This document shows positions 1-9,223 of a stretch of 64,000 bases of DNA, one piece after another. The DNA is from Acidocella aromatica (GTDB lineage: Bacteria; Pseudomonadota; Alphaproteobacteria; Acetobacterales; Acetobacteraceae): assembly GCF_014201825.1 (NCBI RefSeq), contig NZ_JACHFJ010000010.1:56832-120831 (forward strand), in the 5' to 3' direction. Each line of letters begins with the position of its first letter. Within the stretch, counting starts at the first letter, position 1. The notes below the pieces were generated by a model. That model worked only from the letters and a program-made list of their open reading frames with translations. It ran no database searches and had not been told where the DNA came from. The translations under genes were made by a program, and so were the position numbers.

Positions 1-180
1 GTGGGCGTCGTGCATTACGATGCGCAGAACAACCCGGTGGTGCTGCCGCTCGCCAGCCTCGACGCGCTGCGCCTGCTGCGGCTGTTCAGCTACCCGGACA
101 ATCTGCCCGAGCTGACGCCGATCCCACACACCAAGCCTGACTCCAAACCTGCCGCGAAAGCGCATTCGCGGAAACACTGA
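1..180 (+). CDS. mreC: Rod shape-determining protein MreC, C-terminal 59 residues
   Basis: An open frame enters the window at base 1 and stops at TGA 178-180, so only the 3' end of the gene is present. The visible end runs from VGVVHYDAQNNPVVLPLASL to a Pro/Lys-rich, probably disordered tail. MreC is the periplasmic scaffold of the elongasome, linking MreB and MreD to PBP2 and RodA. The assignment rests mainly on position: mreD begins three bases after the stop, and PBP2 and RodA follow. The fragment alone is weakly diagnostic. Confidence 0.7.
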   Translation: MGVVHYDAQNNPVVLPLASLDALRLLRLFSYPDNLPELTPIPHTKPDSKPAAKAHSRKH

Positions 181-183
181 CCC

Positions 184-729
184 ATGGTGCAAGGCCCCGC
201 CCTGCGCCGCCCGCTCACGTTATGGCGGCGGCTCGATACCGCGTCCCGCTGGGCGTTCCCCGGCTTCATGCTGGTGCTGGGGCTCATCGTCATCGGCATG
301 CCGTTCGGCCTGCCCAATCAGGCGGCGCTGCGCCCGGTCTATGCCATGGCCTGCGTGTATTTCTGGTCGCTTTACCGCCCGGCCTCACTGCCCACCCCGC
401 TCGTGGCCCTGTGCGGCGTACTGCTGGACCTGCTCGGCCTCTCGCCGCTCGGGCTCTGGGCCGTGATCCTGCTGCTGCTGCAACTCGCCACCATCGCGGC
501 GCGGCGGCGCTTGGCCCCGGCACGGTTCATCGTCACCTGGGGGGCCTTTACCGGCTTCGCCATCATCGCCGCCGGGCTGGCCTGGGCCGCGCAATCGCTG
601 CTGGAGCTGCGCCTGCTGCCCGCAACACCCGTGCTGTGGGAGAGTCTGTTCGCCGCCGGGCTGTATCCGCTGCTGGCAAGGCTGCTGATCCGCGCTCACC
701 GCACCGCCGCCGCCGTGGAGCTGGCATGA
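184..729 (+). CDS. mreD: Rod shape-determining membrane protein MreD
   Basis: A 181-residue hydrophobic protein with about five predicted membrane segments (first near residues 20-45, then clusters around 60-90, 95-115, 120-145 and 155-175). The family is usually 160-180 residues. MreD is the inner-membrane part of the MreBCD complex that organises lateral wall synthesis. It starts three bases after mreC stops and its TGA overlaps the ATG of the PBP2 gene (ATGA at 726-729), which implies translational coupling. MreD is poorly conserved in sequence, so the name rests on hydropathy plus location. Confidence 0.85.
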   Translation: MVQGPALRRPLTLWRRLDTASRWAFPGFMLVLGLIVIGMPFGLPNQAALRPVYAMACVYFWSLYRPASLPTPLVALCGVLLDLLGLSPLGLWAVILLLLQLATIAARRRLAPARFIVTWGAFTGFAIIAAGLAWAAQSLLELRLLPATPVLWESLFAAGLYPLLARLLIRAHRTAAAVELA

Positions 730-2609
730 GGCGCGCCGCCAAGGACCGCTCGGCCTTCAGCCGCCGCGCGCTGCTCATCGGCGCGGGACAGGGCGCGGTG
801 TTCGCGGGCATCGCGGGCAAGCTATACAACCTGCAGGTCACGCAGCACGGCAAATACGCCCTGCTGGCCGAGCAAAACTCCATCTCCGAGCGGCTGGTCG
901 CGCCCGAGCGCGGGCTGATCACGGACCGGTTCGGCACCATCCTGGCCGGGAACCAACAGCACTGGCGCGCACTGTTCATGCAGGCCTTAGCCCCGGAGCC
1001 GCAGGCGGTGCTGGAGAATTTCTACAAGCTGGTCCCGCTCTCGGACGATGAGAAGGCCCGCATAACCCAGGATCTCCAGGACCGCCCCGGCTATATCCCG
1101 GTGCTGCTGAAGGACTGGCTGGACTGGCCGGACATGGCGGCGATAGAGGTGAACACCCCCAATTTGCCGGGGATCGTGGTCGAGGCCGGAGCCTCGCGCA
1201 TCTACCCGCTGGGGCCCACGGCGGCGCATGTGGTCGGCTATGTCGGCCGCCCGAACCAGAACGAGGCCAAAACCGACCCGGTACTTTCTTTGCCCGGAAT
1301 GCGCGTGGGCCGCACCGGGGCCGAGGACGCGCAGGACGGCCCGCTGCGCGGCGCCCCCGGCTTCGTGCAGACGGAAACCAACGTGCATGGCGAGGTGGTG
1401 CGCGAGGTGGCGCATGACAACGGCACGCCAGGCCAGACGGTAACGCTCGGCCTGGATGCTGGTTTACAGAACCTCGCCGTGCAGGGCTTGGCCGGCAATG
1501 CCGGGGCGGTGGTGATGCTGGACGCCACCAATGGCGAGATCCTGGCCATGGCCAGCACCCCGGCCTTCGACCCCGCGCTGTTCGACAGGGGCGTGCCCTC
1601 CGCCACCTGGGCGGGCTGGATGGCCGATGCCAAGCACCCGTTGCAGAACAAGGCGACCTCCGGCCTGTTTGCCCCCGGCTCCACCTTCAAGCCCACCGTG
1701 GCGCTGGCGGCGATGAAGGCGGGCCTGTTGAGCGCCGACACCATCCTCACCTGCCCTGGCTCCTTCACTCTCGGCAACCATGTGTTCTGGTGCGACAACC
1801 ACGTCGCCCACGGCTCCATCAACGTGACCCAGGCGCTCACCGTGAGCTGCGACGTGTTCTTCTATCAGGTCGCGCTGATGGCCGGCATCGACAAAATCGC
1901 CGACATGGCGGCAACGCTCGGTCTGGGCACGGATCTCGGGGCCGATCTGCCGCATGTCTCCCCCGGCCTCGTGCCCACGCTGGAATGGGCGCGGTCCAAG
2001 AACATCCATTGGGCCCAGGGCAATACCGTGGTGCAAGGCATCGGCCAGGGCTACACCCAGCTCACCCCGCTGGCGCTGGCCACCATGATGGCGCGCATCG
2101 CCACCGGCACCGCCGTGGGGCCGCATATCACCCGCCGCGTGGGCGGGGTGCTGCAAACCGGCGCCGCCCCCACCGACTGGCCAGCCCTGAACGTGGACGA
2201 CCGGGATCTCGCCACCATCCGCCAGGCGATGTTCGACGTGGTGAACACGCCGCGAGGCACGGCCTATGCCTCGCGCCTGCAACTGCCCAACGCGCAGATG
2301 GCAGGCAAGACCGGCACCGCCCAGGTGCACAACAACAGCGCCGCCGAGAAGCAGAAGAACTTCAACGACATGACCATGGCCTGGGAGCAGCGCCCGAACG
2401 CGCTGTTCATTGGCTTCGCGCCGTATGACAACCCGCGTTACGCCATCGCCGTGGTGGTGGAGCATGGAAATTTCGGCGCGCAGGCCGCCGCGCCCATCGC
2501 CCAGGCGATGATGACTTACGCCATCCAGCACGACCCATCCGGGCGCGACACGCCGCTGACCCAGCCGCTGCAATCCACCACCCCCGCACTGCCGGTGAAC
2601 AACACATGA
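726..2609 (+). CDS. mrdA: Penicillin-binding protein 2 (elongasome transpeptidase)
   Basis: A 627-residue class B PBP that cross-links peptidoglycan during cell elongation. A basic N-terminus and one signal anchor (about residues 14-35) precede the dimerisation domain and the transpeptidase domain. The three active-site motifs are readable: STFK with nucleophile Ser319, SCD at about 374, and KTG at 528-530. The start at 726 gives the ATGA overlap with mreD. The same frame stays open upstream to 222, but that part only shadows mreD. The stop overlaps the rodA start by four bases. PBP2 works as a pair with RodA, encoded next. Confidence 0.95.
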   Translation: MRRAAKDRSAFSRRALLIGAGQGAVFAGIAGKLYNLQVTQHGKYALLAEQNSISERLVAPERGLITDRFGTILAGNQQHWRALFMQALAPEPQAVLENFYKLVPLSDDEKARITQDLQDRPGYIPVLLKDWLDWPDMAAIEVNTPNLPGIVVEAGASRIYPLGPTAAHVVGYVGRPNQNEAKTDPVLSLPGMRVGRTGAEDAQDGPLRGAPGFVQTETNVHGEVVREVAHDNGTPGQTVTLGLDAGLQNLAVQGLAGNAGAVVMLDATNGEILAMASTPAFDPALFDRGVPSATWAGWMADAKHPLQNKATSGLFAPGSTFKPTVALAAMKAGLLSADTILTCPGSFTLGNHVFWCDNHVAHGSINVTQALTVSCDVFFYQVALMAGIDKIADMAATLGLGTDLGADLPHVSPGLVPTLEWARSKNIHWAQGNTVVQGIGQGYTQLTPLALATMMARIATGTAVGPHITRRVGGVLQTGAAPTDWPALNVDDRDLATIRQAMFDVVNTPRGTAYASRLQLPNAQMAGKTGTAQVHNNSAAEKQKNFNDMTMAWEQRPNALFIGFAPYDNPRYAIAVVVEHGNFGAQAAAPIAQAMMTYAIQHDPSGRDTPLTQPLQSTTPALPVNNT

Positions 2610-3766
2610 TGCTGGATAACAGCCTCGCCTTGCGCCGCCCCTTCCGCGACCGCTCCTTCGGCGTGGTGCGCAAGCTCGCGCGCGTGAACTGGCTGTTCGT
2701 GCTCTGCGTCTGCCTGCTCGCGGGCGTGGGGTACACGGCGCTGTACTCCGCCGCGGGGGGTAGCCCGCAACCTTACGCGCAGAGCCAGATCATCCGCTTC
2801 TTCGGCATGCTGGTGATGATGCTCGGCATCGCCATGGTGGATATCCGGTTCATCGCCAAGCTCTCCTGGCCGGCCTATGGCGTTGGCATATTGCTGCTGG
2901 TGGTGGTGATGCTGGCGGGGCATACCGGGCTGGGGGCCAAGCGCTGGATCGATCTCGGGCCGATCGAGATCCAGCCGAGCGAACTGATGAAGCTCTTCCT
3001 GGCCATGGCGCTGGCCTCCTATTTCCAGCGCGCCACGCCGGAGCAAACCGGCAGCCTGCTCTACGTGGCCCCCATGGCCCTGGCGGTGCTCATCCCCGTC
3101 GGGCTGATTCTGAAGGAGCCGAATCTCGGCACGGCGGTGATCACCGGCACCATCGGGGCGATGGTGATGCTGGGGGCCGGAGTGCGCTGGTGGTGGTTCG
3201 CCATCATCGTCGCCATCATCGCGGTCTCCGCCCCGGTGCTGTACCACCATCTGCACGACTACCAAAAAGCCCGCATCGACACCTTCCTCAACCCCGGCGC
3301 GGACCCGCTGGGGGCGGGGTACAACATCATTCAGAGCAAGATCGCGCTGGGCTCGGGTGGATTCTTCGGCCAGGGCTATCTGCACGGCACGCAGAACCAG
3401 CTCAACTTCCTACCCGAGAAGCAGACGGATTTTGTCTTCACCATCATCGCCGAGGAGTTCGGCTATCTCGGAAGCCTTGCGGTGCTGGGGCTGCTGTTTT
3501 CCATCGTGGCGCTGGCGCTCTACACCGCCGTTACCTGCTCGCACGCCTATGGGCGGCTGGTGGCGCTGGGCATCGGCACCAATTTCTTCCTGTACTGCTT
3601 CGTCAACCTCTCCATGGTGATGGGCCTCATCCCCGTGGGCGGCGTTCCCATCCCGCTCATCTCCTATGGTGGCTCGGCGCTTACCGCCGTGATGCTCGGC
3701 TTTGGCGTGCTGCAATCCATCCATGTCCACCGCGACGTGACCTTCGCCTCGCCTGACGATCTGTAA
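2606..3766 (+). CDS. rodA: Rod shape-determining protein RodA (SEDS glycosyltransferase)
   Basis: A 386-residue polytopic membrane protein of the SEDS family (FtsW/RodA/SpoVE), which polymerises lipid II into glycan strands with PBP2. About ten membrane segments are evident. Family signatures include KRWIDLGPIEIQPSEL in the first half and PLISYGGSALTAVM near the C-terminus. Its ATG lies in an ATGA overlap with mrdA and its TAA shares a base with the murI ATG (TAATG), so mreC to murI reads as one transcript. Confidence 0.95.
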   Translation: MMLDNSLALRRPFRDRSFGVVRKLARVNWLFVLCVCLLAGVGYTALYSAAGGSPQPYAQSQIIRFFGMLVMMLGIAMVDIRFIAKLSWPAYGVGILLLVVVMLAGHTGLGAKRWIDLGPIEIQPSELMKLFLAMALASYFQRATPEQTGSLLYVAPMALAVLIPVGLILKEPNLGTAVITGTIGAMVMLGAGVRWWWFAIIVAIIAVSAPVLYHHLHDYQKARIDTFLNPGADPLGAGYNIIQSKIALGSGGFFGQGYLHGTQNQLNFLPEKQTDFVFTIIAEEFGYLGSLAVLGLLFSIVALALYTAVTCSHAYGRLVALGIGTNFFLYCFVNLSMVMGLIPVGGVPIPLISYGGSALTAVMLGFGVLQSIHVHRDVTFASPDDL

Positions 3767-4533
3767 TGGCGTTCCTGGTTTTCGATTCCGGTATCGGCGG
3801 GCTCGGCGTGGCGCGGGAATTGCGGCGCCTGGAACCGGCGCAGGGGCTGATCTACCTCGCCGATAACGGCTTCTTCCCCTATGGCGAAAAACCGGACGAG
3901 GTGCTGCTGCCGCATATCGTCGAGGTGATCGGCAAGGCCATTGCCGCCTTCTCGCCCCAAGCCGTGGTGGTGGCCTGCAATACCGCCAGCACCATCGCCC
4001 TGCCTGCTTTGCGCGCGGCGTACAGCCTACCCATCATCGGCTGCGTGCCGCCGGTGAAACCCGCCGCCGCCGCCAGTACCAGCAAGACCATCGGCGTGCT
4101 CGCCACCGCCGCCACTGTGCGCAGGCCCTATTTAAGCGGGCTGATCGAAGCCTTCGCGCCGGGCTGCAACGTGCTCTCGCTGGGCACTCCGGCTTTGGCC
4201 GAGTTGGCGGAGCGCAAATTCCGGGGCGAGGCGGTGGATGTGGAGGCGGCCATCGCGCCGCTGTTCCGGCAGGAGGGTGGCCAGCATATCGACGCCATCG
4301 CCCTGGGCTGCACGCATTATACCTTCCTGCAGCCTGAATTCCTGACCCTGCGGCCGGACATCTCCTGGTTCGACCCGGCTTTGCCCGTGGCGCGGCACAC
4401 GTTGCGCGTCACCGGCGACCTAACCCCCGGCAAAAACCAGAACGCGGGCACGGCTTTTTTTACCGGCGAGGTTTTGTCCCCCGCCCTGCTCGCGCCGTTC
4501 GGGTTTACTGGCGCAGGAACATTCCCACCGTAA
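3766..4533 (+). CDS. murI: Glutamate racemase
   Basis: A 255-residue cofactor-independent racemase making D-glutamate for peptidoglycan. The N-terminal FDSGIGG carries the conserved Asp7/Ser8. The two catalytic cysteines are in ACNTAS (Cys71) and ALGCTHY (Cys182), as expected. Length fits the family. It overlaps rodA by one base, placing wall precursor supply in the elongasome operon. Its last 29 bases overlap the convergent permease gene on the other strand. Confidence 0.95.
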   Translation: MAFLVFDSGIGGLGVARELRRLEPAQGLIYLADNGFFPYGEKPDEVLLPHIVEVIGKAIAAFSPQAVVVACNTASTIALPALRAAYSLPIIGCVPPVKPAAAASTSKTIGVLATAATVRRPYLSGLIEAFAPGCNVLSLGTPALAELAERKFRGEAVDVEAAIAPLFRQEGGQHIDAIALGCTHYTFLQPEFLTLRPDISWFDPALPVARHTLRVTGDLTPGKNQNAGTAFFTGEVLSPALLAPFGFTGAGTFPP

Positions 4534-5251
4534 GCGCCGTGCCGATGCAGGCCACGGCGATGCGCAGCACATTCATCGGCGCGCGGCGCAGGATGGCGAC
4601 GCCAAGATAACCGCCCGCGATAGCGGTAACACCCTGGTCCAGCACCAGCCCCCAGTCGATATGCCCACGCGCGACGAAAATGACCACGGCGGCGACATTC
4701 ATCACCCCGGAGAGCACATTCTTGGTGGCCCCAGCATTGCGCACGGCAAGCCCCGCCGCCGTGAGCGCCGCCAGCATGAGGATGCCGATACCGCCGCCAA
4801 AATAGCCGCCATACACGGCGATGACGAACTGGATGGCGATGGCAACGGGTGCTGGCAAAGCTGGTGGCGCGCCTTCCTCACGCTTCTTGGCGAAGAAATT
4901 GCCCCATACGAACACCACCGTGGCGAACATGATCAGCCATGGCACCAGATGGGTGAAAATGCTGACCGGCGTTTCCAGCAGCAGCACCGCGCCGATGGCC
5001 CCGCCAATGACGCTGACGATGAACAACGTGCGCAGCGAGAGCCCGGCGGCTCCGCCAGCCATGCCGCGCCCAGCCCAGCCCATCGTCACCTGCGACGGGA
5101 ACAGCGCGATGGTGGAGTTGATATTGGCCGCGCGTGGGTCCAACCCCGCGAAGAGCAGGGCCGGAAAGGTAAGGAAGGAGCCACCCCCGGCAATGGCGTT
5201 CTGGGCACCCGCCAGAAACCCGGCCACACCGACGAGGATATAGCCCCACAT
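4505..5251 (-). CDS. TSUP (TauE/SafE-type) membrane permease
   Basis: A 248-residue hydrophobic protein with 7-8 predicted membrane segments. The N-terminal segment with a GAQNAIAGGGSFLTFPAL-like motif is typical of TSUP transporters, which export sulfite, sulfonates or other small anions. The substrate cannot be read here. The frame is open further upstream, but ATG at 5251 places the start in a TGATG junction with the kinase gene and the preceding part is clearly non-membrane shadow. The 3' end overlaps murI convergently. Confidence 0.85.
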   Translation of the reverse strand: MWGYILVGVAGFLAGAQNAIAGGGSFLTFPALLFAGLDPRAANINSTIALFPSQVTMGWAGRGMAGGAAGLSLRTLFIVSVIGGAIGAVLLLETPVSIFTHLVPWLIMFATVVFVWGNFFAKKREEGAPPALPAPVAIAIQFVIAVYGGYFGGGIGILMLAALTAAGLAVRNAGATKNVLSGVMNVAAVVIFVARGHIDWGLVLDQGVTAIAGGYLGVAILRRAPMNVLRIAVACIGTALTVGMFLRQ

Positions 5252-6228
5252 CACACGAGCGCCTTCAGCTCTTCGGCGGGCGGCCGCGCGCCCATGCGCG
5301 AGATGGCCAGCGCCGCCGCCTTCGCGCCCAGCGCCCCGGCATCTGCCAAGCTGGCGCCACGCGTATAGGCGGCCAGGAACCCGGCGGCATAGGCATCGCC
5401 CGCGCCTGTGGTGTCCACCACCTGCACCGGCACGGCGGGTATAATCGCACGCTCGCCGCCACGAATGATCAGGCTGCCGTTCTCGCTCCGCGTCAGCACG
5501 GCGAGCTTCACGTCTTGCGCCGCCTGGTAGGCGGCAACGGCGAAGTCGGAGCTTTGGTACAGGCTGCACACCTCGGCCTCGTTGGCGAAGAGGATGTCCA
5601 CGCCCTCGGCGATCAGGCGGCGGAAGCCGTCGCGGTGACGGTCCACGCAGAACGCATCGGAGAGGGAGAGCGCGGTCTGCCGCCCCGCCGCGCGGGCCAT
5701 CTTCGCCGCTTCGGTAAAGGCCGTCTGGGCCGCCGGGGGGTCGAACAGGTAGCCCTCGAGATAGGTGACGGCGGAGGCGGCGATCACCGTCTCGTCGAGG
5801 TCGTGCAGCGCGAACTCGCCGCCAGCGCCCAGATAGGTGTTCATCGTGCGCTGGCCATCGGGGGTCACGAGGATGAGGCAGCGCGCGGTGGGGATGGCGG
5901 CGGTGAGCGGCGGGGTGGCGTAATGCACGCCATGGGCGCCGATCTCGCGGCGGAACACCTCGCCCATTTCATCCGCTCCGACCTTGCCAAGGAACGCCGC
6001 GCGCGCGCCAAGTGCCGCCGCCACGGCGCAGGAATTGGCCACCGAGCCGCCCGAAGCCGTGACCCCGCCCGCCATCGCGGCGGTGAGCTTCGTCGCGGTA
6101 TCCGCGTCGATCAGCGACATCGCGCCCTTGGGCATGTCGTGCCGATTTAAAAAATCGTCATTCGTGGGGAGCAGGTAATCGACGATGGCATTGCCAATGC
6201 CGGTGATATCGAAGCGCGTGGCGGACAT
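5251..6228 (-). CDS. PfkB-family sugar/adenosine kinase
   Basis: A 325-residue ribokinase-fold kinase. The glycine-rich substrate motif GGSVANSCAVAAALG lies near residues 60-75. The C-terminal PfkB signature DTTGAGDAYAAGF carries the catalytic base Asp278. The N-terminus (FDITGIGNAIVDYL) resembles the adenosine-kinase branch common in alphaproteobacteria; the substrate is inferred. ATG 6228 was chosen over the longer frame beginning at 6279 because it begins at the conserved N-terminus and has GGGAG upstream. The stop overlaps the permease start by one base, so the pair is an operon. Confidence 0.85.
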   Translation of the reverse strand: MSATRFDITGIGNAIVDYLLPTNDDFLNRHDMPKGAMSLIDADTATKLTAAMAGGVTASGGSVANSCAVAAALGARAAFLGKVGADEMGEVFRREIGAHGVHYATPPLTAAIPTARCLILVTPDGQRTMNTYLGAGGEFALHDLDETVIAASAVTYLEGYLFDPPAAQTAFTEAAKMARAAGRQTALSLSDAFCVDRHRDGFRRLIAEGVDILFANEAEVCSLYQSSDFAVAAYQAAQDVKLAVLTRSENGSLIIRGGERAIIPAVPVQVVDTTGAGDAYAAGFLAAYTRGASLADAGALGAKAAALAISRMGARPPAEELKALV

Positions 6229-6378
6229 TTTAGCCTGTCTCCCAAGGGTTTGCTGCCTCGCGGCGTTAGCATCCAACATGGCTTTACCGCAAATCCGCGC
6301 GGGGAAGTTCAGGTTGTGAGGCGCCGATGGTCCGTGCTACGCGCCTTGGGAATGATACGGAAGAGCCCTGGAGTGTTC

Positions 6379-7002
6379 GTGTTCAACAAGCGCAAGACCG
6401 AAGAGCCCAAACCGGCCGTGACCACTACTCCGGCCATGACCACCACGCAGGCTGAAACCACCACGCCCGCCACCACGGATGAAACCGTGGCCGCCAGCGC
6501 CTATGTTCCCCCTTACTTCAAGGAGCCTGCCATGGCCCGCTCACCCTTCGCGCCGCCCCCCATTCCCACCACCCCGGCAGCGCCCGCCGCGCCCCAGCCC
6601 GTATCCCGCCCGGCCACGATGAGCGGCCACGCCACGCGCGAGCCCGCCGAGCGCCGCACCCTGGTGGTGGGCCGCGGCATCAGCGTGCAGGGCACCGTGC
6701 AGGATGCCGAGCGCTTGGTCGTGGAGGGCACTGTGGAGGCCAACACCATCAACGGGCTGGCCGAACTCTCCATCGCCCAAGGTGGCATTTTCAAAGGTGA
6801 GGTCGAGGTGGACGAGGCCGAGGTTGCCGGCACCATCGACGGCACCATCATCGCCCGGCAGACGCTGATCGTGCGTGGCAGCGGCCGCGTGCTGGGCACC
6901 GCGCGCTGCCGCCGCCTGCAGGTGGAAGATGGTGGGCAGATCACCGGCCGGATTGAGATGCTGGGCGACAGCCCGATCTCCTCTTCCTCCTCCGAGGCCT
7001 GA
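6379..7002 (+). CDS. Bactofilin family cytoskeletal protein
   Basis: A 207-residue protein. The first ~85 residues are Thr/Pro/Ala-rich and probably disordered. The rest is the bactofilin beta-helix (LVVGRGISVQGTVQDAERLVVEGTVEAN and following rungs, with the GxI/GxV periodicity of DUF583). Bactofilins polymerise without nucleotide and shape local wall synthesis, which fits the nearby elongasome genes. The start is taken as GTG 6379, giving VFNKRK as in typical bactofilins, with GGAG at 6370-6373. The frame is open to 6250 but that part lacks family similarity. Confidence 0.9.
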   Translation: MFNKRKTEEPKPAVTTTPAMTTTQAETTTPATTDETVAASAYVPPYFKEPAMARSPFAPPPIPTTPAAPAAPQPVSRPATMSGHATREPAERRTLVVGRGISVQGTVQDAERLVVEGTVEANTINGLAELSIAQGGIFKGEVEVDEAEVAGTIDGTIIARQTLIVRGSGRVLGTARCRRLQVEDGGQITGRIEMLGDSPISSSSSEA

Positions 7003-7007
7003 AAACG

Positions 7008-7033
7008 AAAAGGGGGCCAAACGGCCCCCTTTT
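7008..7033. terminator. Bidirectional rho-independent terminator
   Basis: A perfect 11-bp stem, AAAAGGGGGCC at 7008-7018 with GGCCCCCTTTT at 7023-7033 and an AAAC loop. It has A/T tracts on both sides, so it can end the bactofilin gene (+) and the convergent lipoprotein gene (-). Confidence 0.85.
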
Positions 7034-7060
7034 ATTTACCCAGCCCTTCCAGGCGCCGGA

Positions 7061-7426
7061 TTACTGCGCAAGGCGCGAGTTGATCGGCATCTGCGCGAGG
7101 TCGGCCTCAACCTGGTCGAGCTTGGTCTTGCTCAGACGCCCGCCGGAAAGAGAGGCGATCTGCGAGAGGCTCATATCCGAGAACAGCATATAGCTCGGGC
7201 TGGACATCAGCCCCGGCATGTCGCGCGCCAGCACTGCCTTGCCATTCGGGTTGGCGGCGATCTTCTCCACCGGGGTATCCAGCGAGAAATGCTCGACCAA
7301 CGCCGAAGCGCCGCCCACTTGCTGCGGCGCCAGCGAGGCAGCCTTCTCCTGACTGCAACCGGTAAGAAGCGCAATGCTCGTCAGCATCGCGGTAATTCCT
7401 ATTTGCCGATGCATTCTGTACATCAT
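7061..7426 (-). CDS. Small hypothetical lipoprotein
   Basis: A 121-residue protein with a signal peptide and lipobox LLTGC (lipidated Cys24), so probably an outer-membrane lipoprotein. The mature part has no motif I recognise; it is helical and mildly charged, with an LSQIASLSGGRLSKTKLDQ segment. ATG 7426 is preceded by GGGAAGG at proper spacing. It stands alone between the terminator and a 258-bp gap. Function unknown. Confidence 0.75.
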   Translation of the reverse strand: MMYRMHRQIGITAMLTSIALLTGCSQEKAASLAPQQVGGASALVEHFSLDTPVEKIAANPNGKAVLARDMPGLMSSPSYMLFSDMSLSQIASLSGGRLSKTKLDQVEADLAQMPINSRLAQ

Positions 7427-7684
7427 GGCGACCTTCCCTCAACGGACAGCCAATCTGGGCTATCCTGACGTAAAGTACAGCCCCAACCGGATAATTGAAA
7501 CAAGAATCTGCACTGCGGTGCAGCGAGCACGTGCGCCACAAAGGATTTGTGACTGGCGGCGGAAGGGGAGTTGCGCCATGCTGGCCGCAACGGCGAATGA
7601 GGAAACGCCGTGCGGACACTGAAACATAAAGGCATAAGCAAATCCGATGACGCCGCCGCTAACCCCTTTCAGGACCACAAAAAA
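7427..7684. other. Intergenic region between divergent lipoprotein and ThDP-enzyme genes
   Basis: A 258-bp stretch that must hold the promoters for both divergent genes. I see no convincing promoter hexamers, repeat or structured RNA. The longer frame of the ThDP gene from 7610 is not supported by family similarity. AGGA lies about 8 bases before ATG 7685. Confidence 0.5.
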
Positions 7685-9223
7685 ATGAATGGCGCCGAGA
7701 GTCTCGTCCACACCCTGCTGCAAGCCGGAATCGATACGGTTTTCGCCAATCCAGGCACCAGCGAGATGCATTTCGTCGCGGCGCTCGACCGGATCCCCGG
7801 GATTCGTTGCATTTTATGCCTCGATGAAACTATCGTGACTGGTGCGGCGGACGCCTATTACCGCATGACCGGCAAGCCCGCCGCCACGCTGCTGCACTGC
7901 GGCCCGGGTCTCGCGAACGGCGTGGCCAACCTGCACAATGCGCGCCGCGCACGCTCGGGCGTCGTCAACATCGTCGGCGACCAAGCGACATATCACCGCC
8001 CGCTGGATGCGCCGCTGACCTCGGATGTCGAGGGCATCGCGACCCCGGTAAGCGCCTTCATCCACCGCGCCACCTCTGCCGCCACGGTGGGAGCGGACAC
8101 CGCCGCCGCCATCGCCGCCGCGCGCGGCTTTCCCGGGCGAGTCGCCACGCTGATCCTGCCCGCCGACACGGCCTGGGAAGACGGCGGCGTGGTGGTTGCC
8201 CCCCTGGCCCATGACGGGCCGGAAGCGGTGGCGGAAGAAAGCATCGAACAAGCGGCGGCGCTGCTGCGCAACGGCAAGCCGACCATGCTGCTGGTCGGCG
8301 GGCAGGCGCTCGGCGAGGTGCCGATGCGCATGGCCTGGAGTATCACCCGCCAGACTGGCGCCAAGCTGCTGGCCGAACGCTCCCCCGCAAGGCTGGCGCG
8401 CGGGCGCGGGCGGGTGCCGGTGGAGCGCGTACCCTACCCCATCGACCAGGGGCACGCCGCCTTTACCGGGGTGGAGCAGCTCATTCTCGTCAACACCCCG
8501 CCGCCGGTGTCCTTCTTCGCCTATCCGGGCAAGCGCGGAGAACTCCAGCCCGAGGGCTGCGAGATCTTCATCCTCAGCACCCCGGAGCAGGATGGCGCGA
8601 CCGCGCTGGCGGTGCTTGCGCAGCTTCTAGGCGCGCCCGAGGTTCCACCCGCCGATCCCGGCCCGCGCCCGGAATGCCCGCAAGGGAAAGTCACCCCCGA
8701 GGGCGTGGCGCAGACCCTCGCCGCCGTGATGCCCGAGCAGTCGATCATCATCGACGAAGCCATCTCCTTCGGGCGCGGCTTCTACCCCGGCACCCGCGCT
8801 GCCCCGCCGCATGATTGGCTGATGCTGGTTGGCGGTGCCATTGGCGAAGGCATCCCCCTGGCCGTGGGCGCGGCGGTGGGCGCGCCGGGGCGGCGGGTCA
8901 TCGCTTTGCAGGCGGATGGCTCGGCCATGTACAGCCTCTCCGGGCTATGGACCCAGGCGCGAGAGAGGCTGGATGTGACCACCATCATCATCTCCAACCG
9001 CAAATACGCGATATTGCTCGGCGAGCTGGCGGGCGTGGGTGCCAACCCCGGCCGCACGGCGCTGGACATGATGGACCTGACTAATCCATCGCTGGACTGG
9101 GTCCAACTCGCGGGCGGAATGGGCGTGGAAGCGGCGCGGGCCGAGACGCTGGAACAGCTCGGCGAGCTGCTGACGGCGAGCGTCGCCCGCCCCGGCCCGT
9201 TCCTGATCGAGCTGCTGGTTTAA
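7685..9223 (+). CDS. Thiamine-diphosphate enzyme (acetolactate-synthase-like family)
   Basis: A 512-residue three-domain ThDP enzyme. The N-terminal PYR domain carries the catalytic Glu48 in LDETIVTGAADAYYRM. The C-terminal PP domain has the cofactor stretch ADGSAMYSLSGLWTQ...SNRKYAIL where most family members have GDG...NN. It is usually annotated as an acetolactate synthase large subunit, but the shorter length, absence of a regulatory subunit gene nearby and benzoylformate-decarboxylase-like style argue for a 2-oxoacid decarboxylase or lyase of unknown substrate. The last four bases overlap convergent gshB. Confidence 0.8.
   Translation: MNGAESLVHTLLQAGIDTVFANPGTSEMHFVAALDRIPGIRCILCLDETIVTGAADAYYRMTGKPAATLLHCGPGLANGVANLHNARRARSGVVNIVGDQATYHRPLDAPLTSDVEGIATPVSAFIHRATSAATVGADTAAAIAAARGFPGRVATLILPADTAWEDGGVVVAPLAHDGPEAVAEESIEQAAALLRNGKPTMLLVGGQALGEVPMRMAWSITRQTGAKLLAERSPARLARGRGRVPVERVPYPIDQGHAAFTGVEQLILVNTPPPVSFFAYPGKRGELQPEGCEIFILSTPEQDGATALAVLAQLLGAPEVPPADPGPRPECPQGKVTPEGVAQTLAAVMPEQSIIIDEAISFGRGFYPGTRAAPPHDWLMLVGGAIGEGIPLAVGAAVGAPGRRVIALQADGSAMYSLSGLWTQARERLDVTTIIISNRKYAILLGELAGVGANPGRTALDMMDLTNPSLDWVQLAGGMGVEAARAETLEQLGELLTASVARPGPFLIELLV

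Noticed and set aside
222..725. Upstream extension of the PBP2 frame
   Set aside because: The extra 168 residues overlap mreD and are Arg/Pro/Ala-rich shadow. PBP2 proper begins with its membrane anchor at 726.
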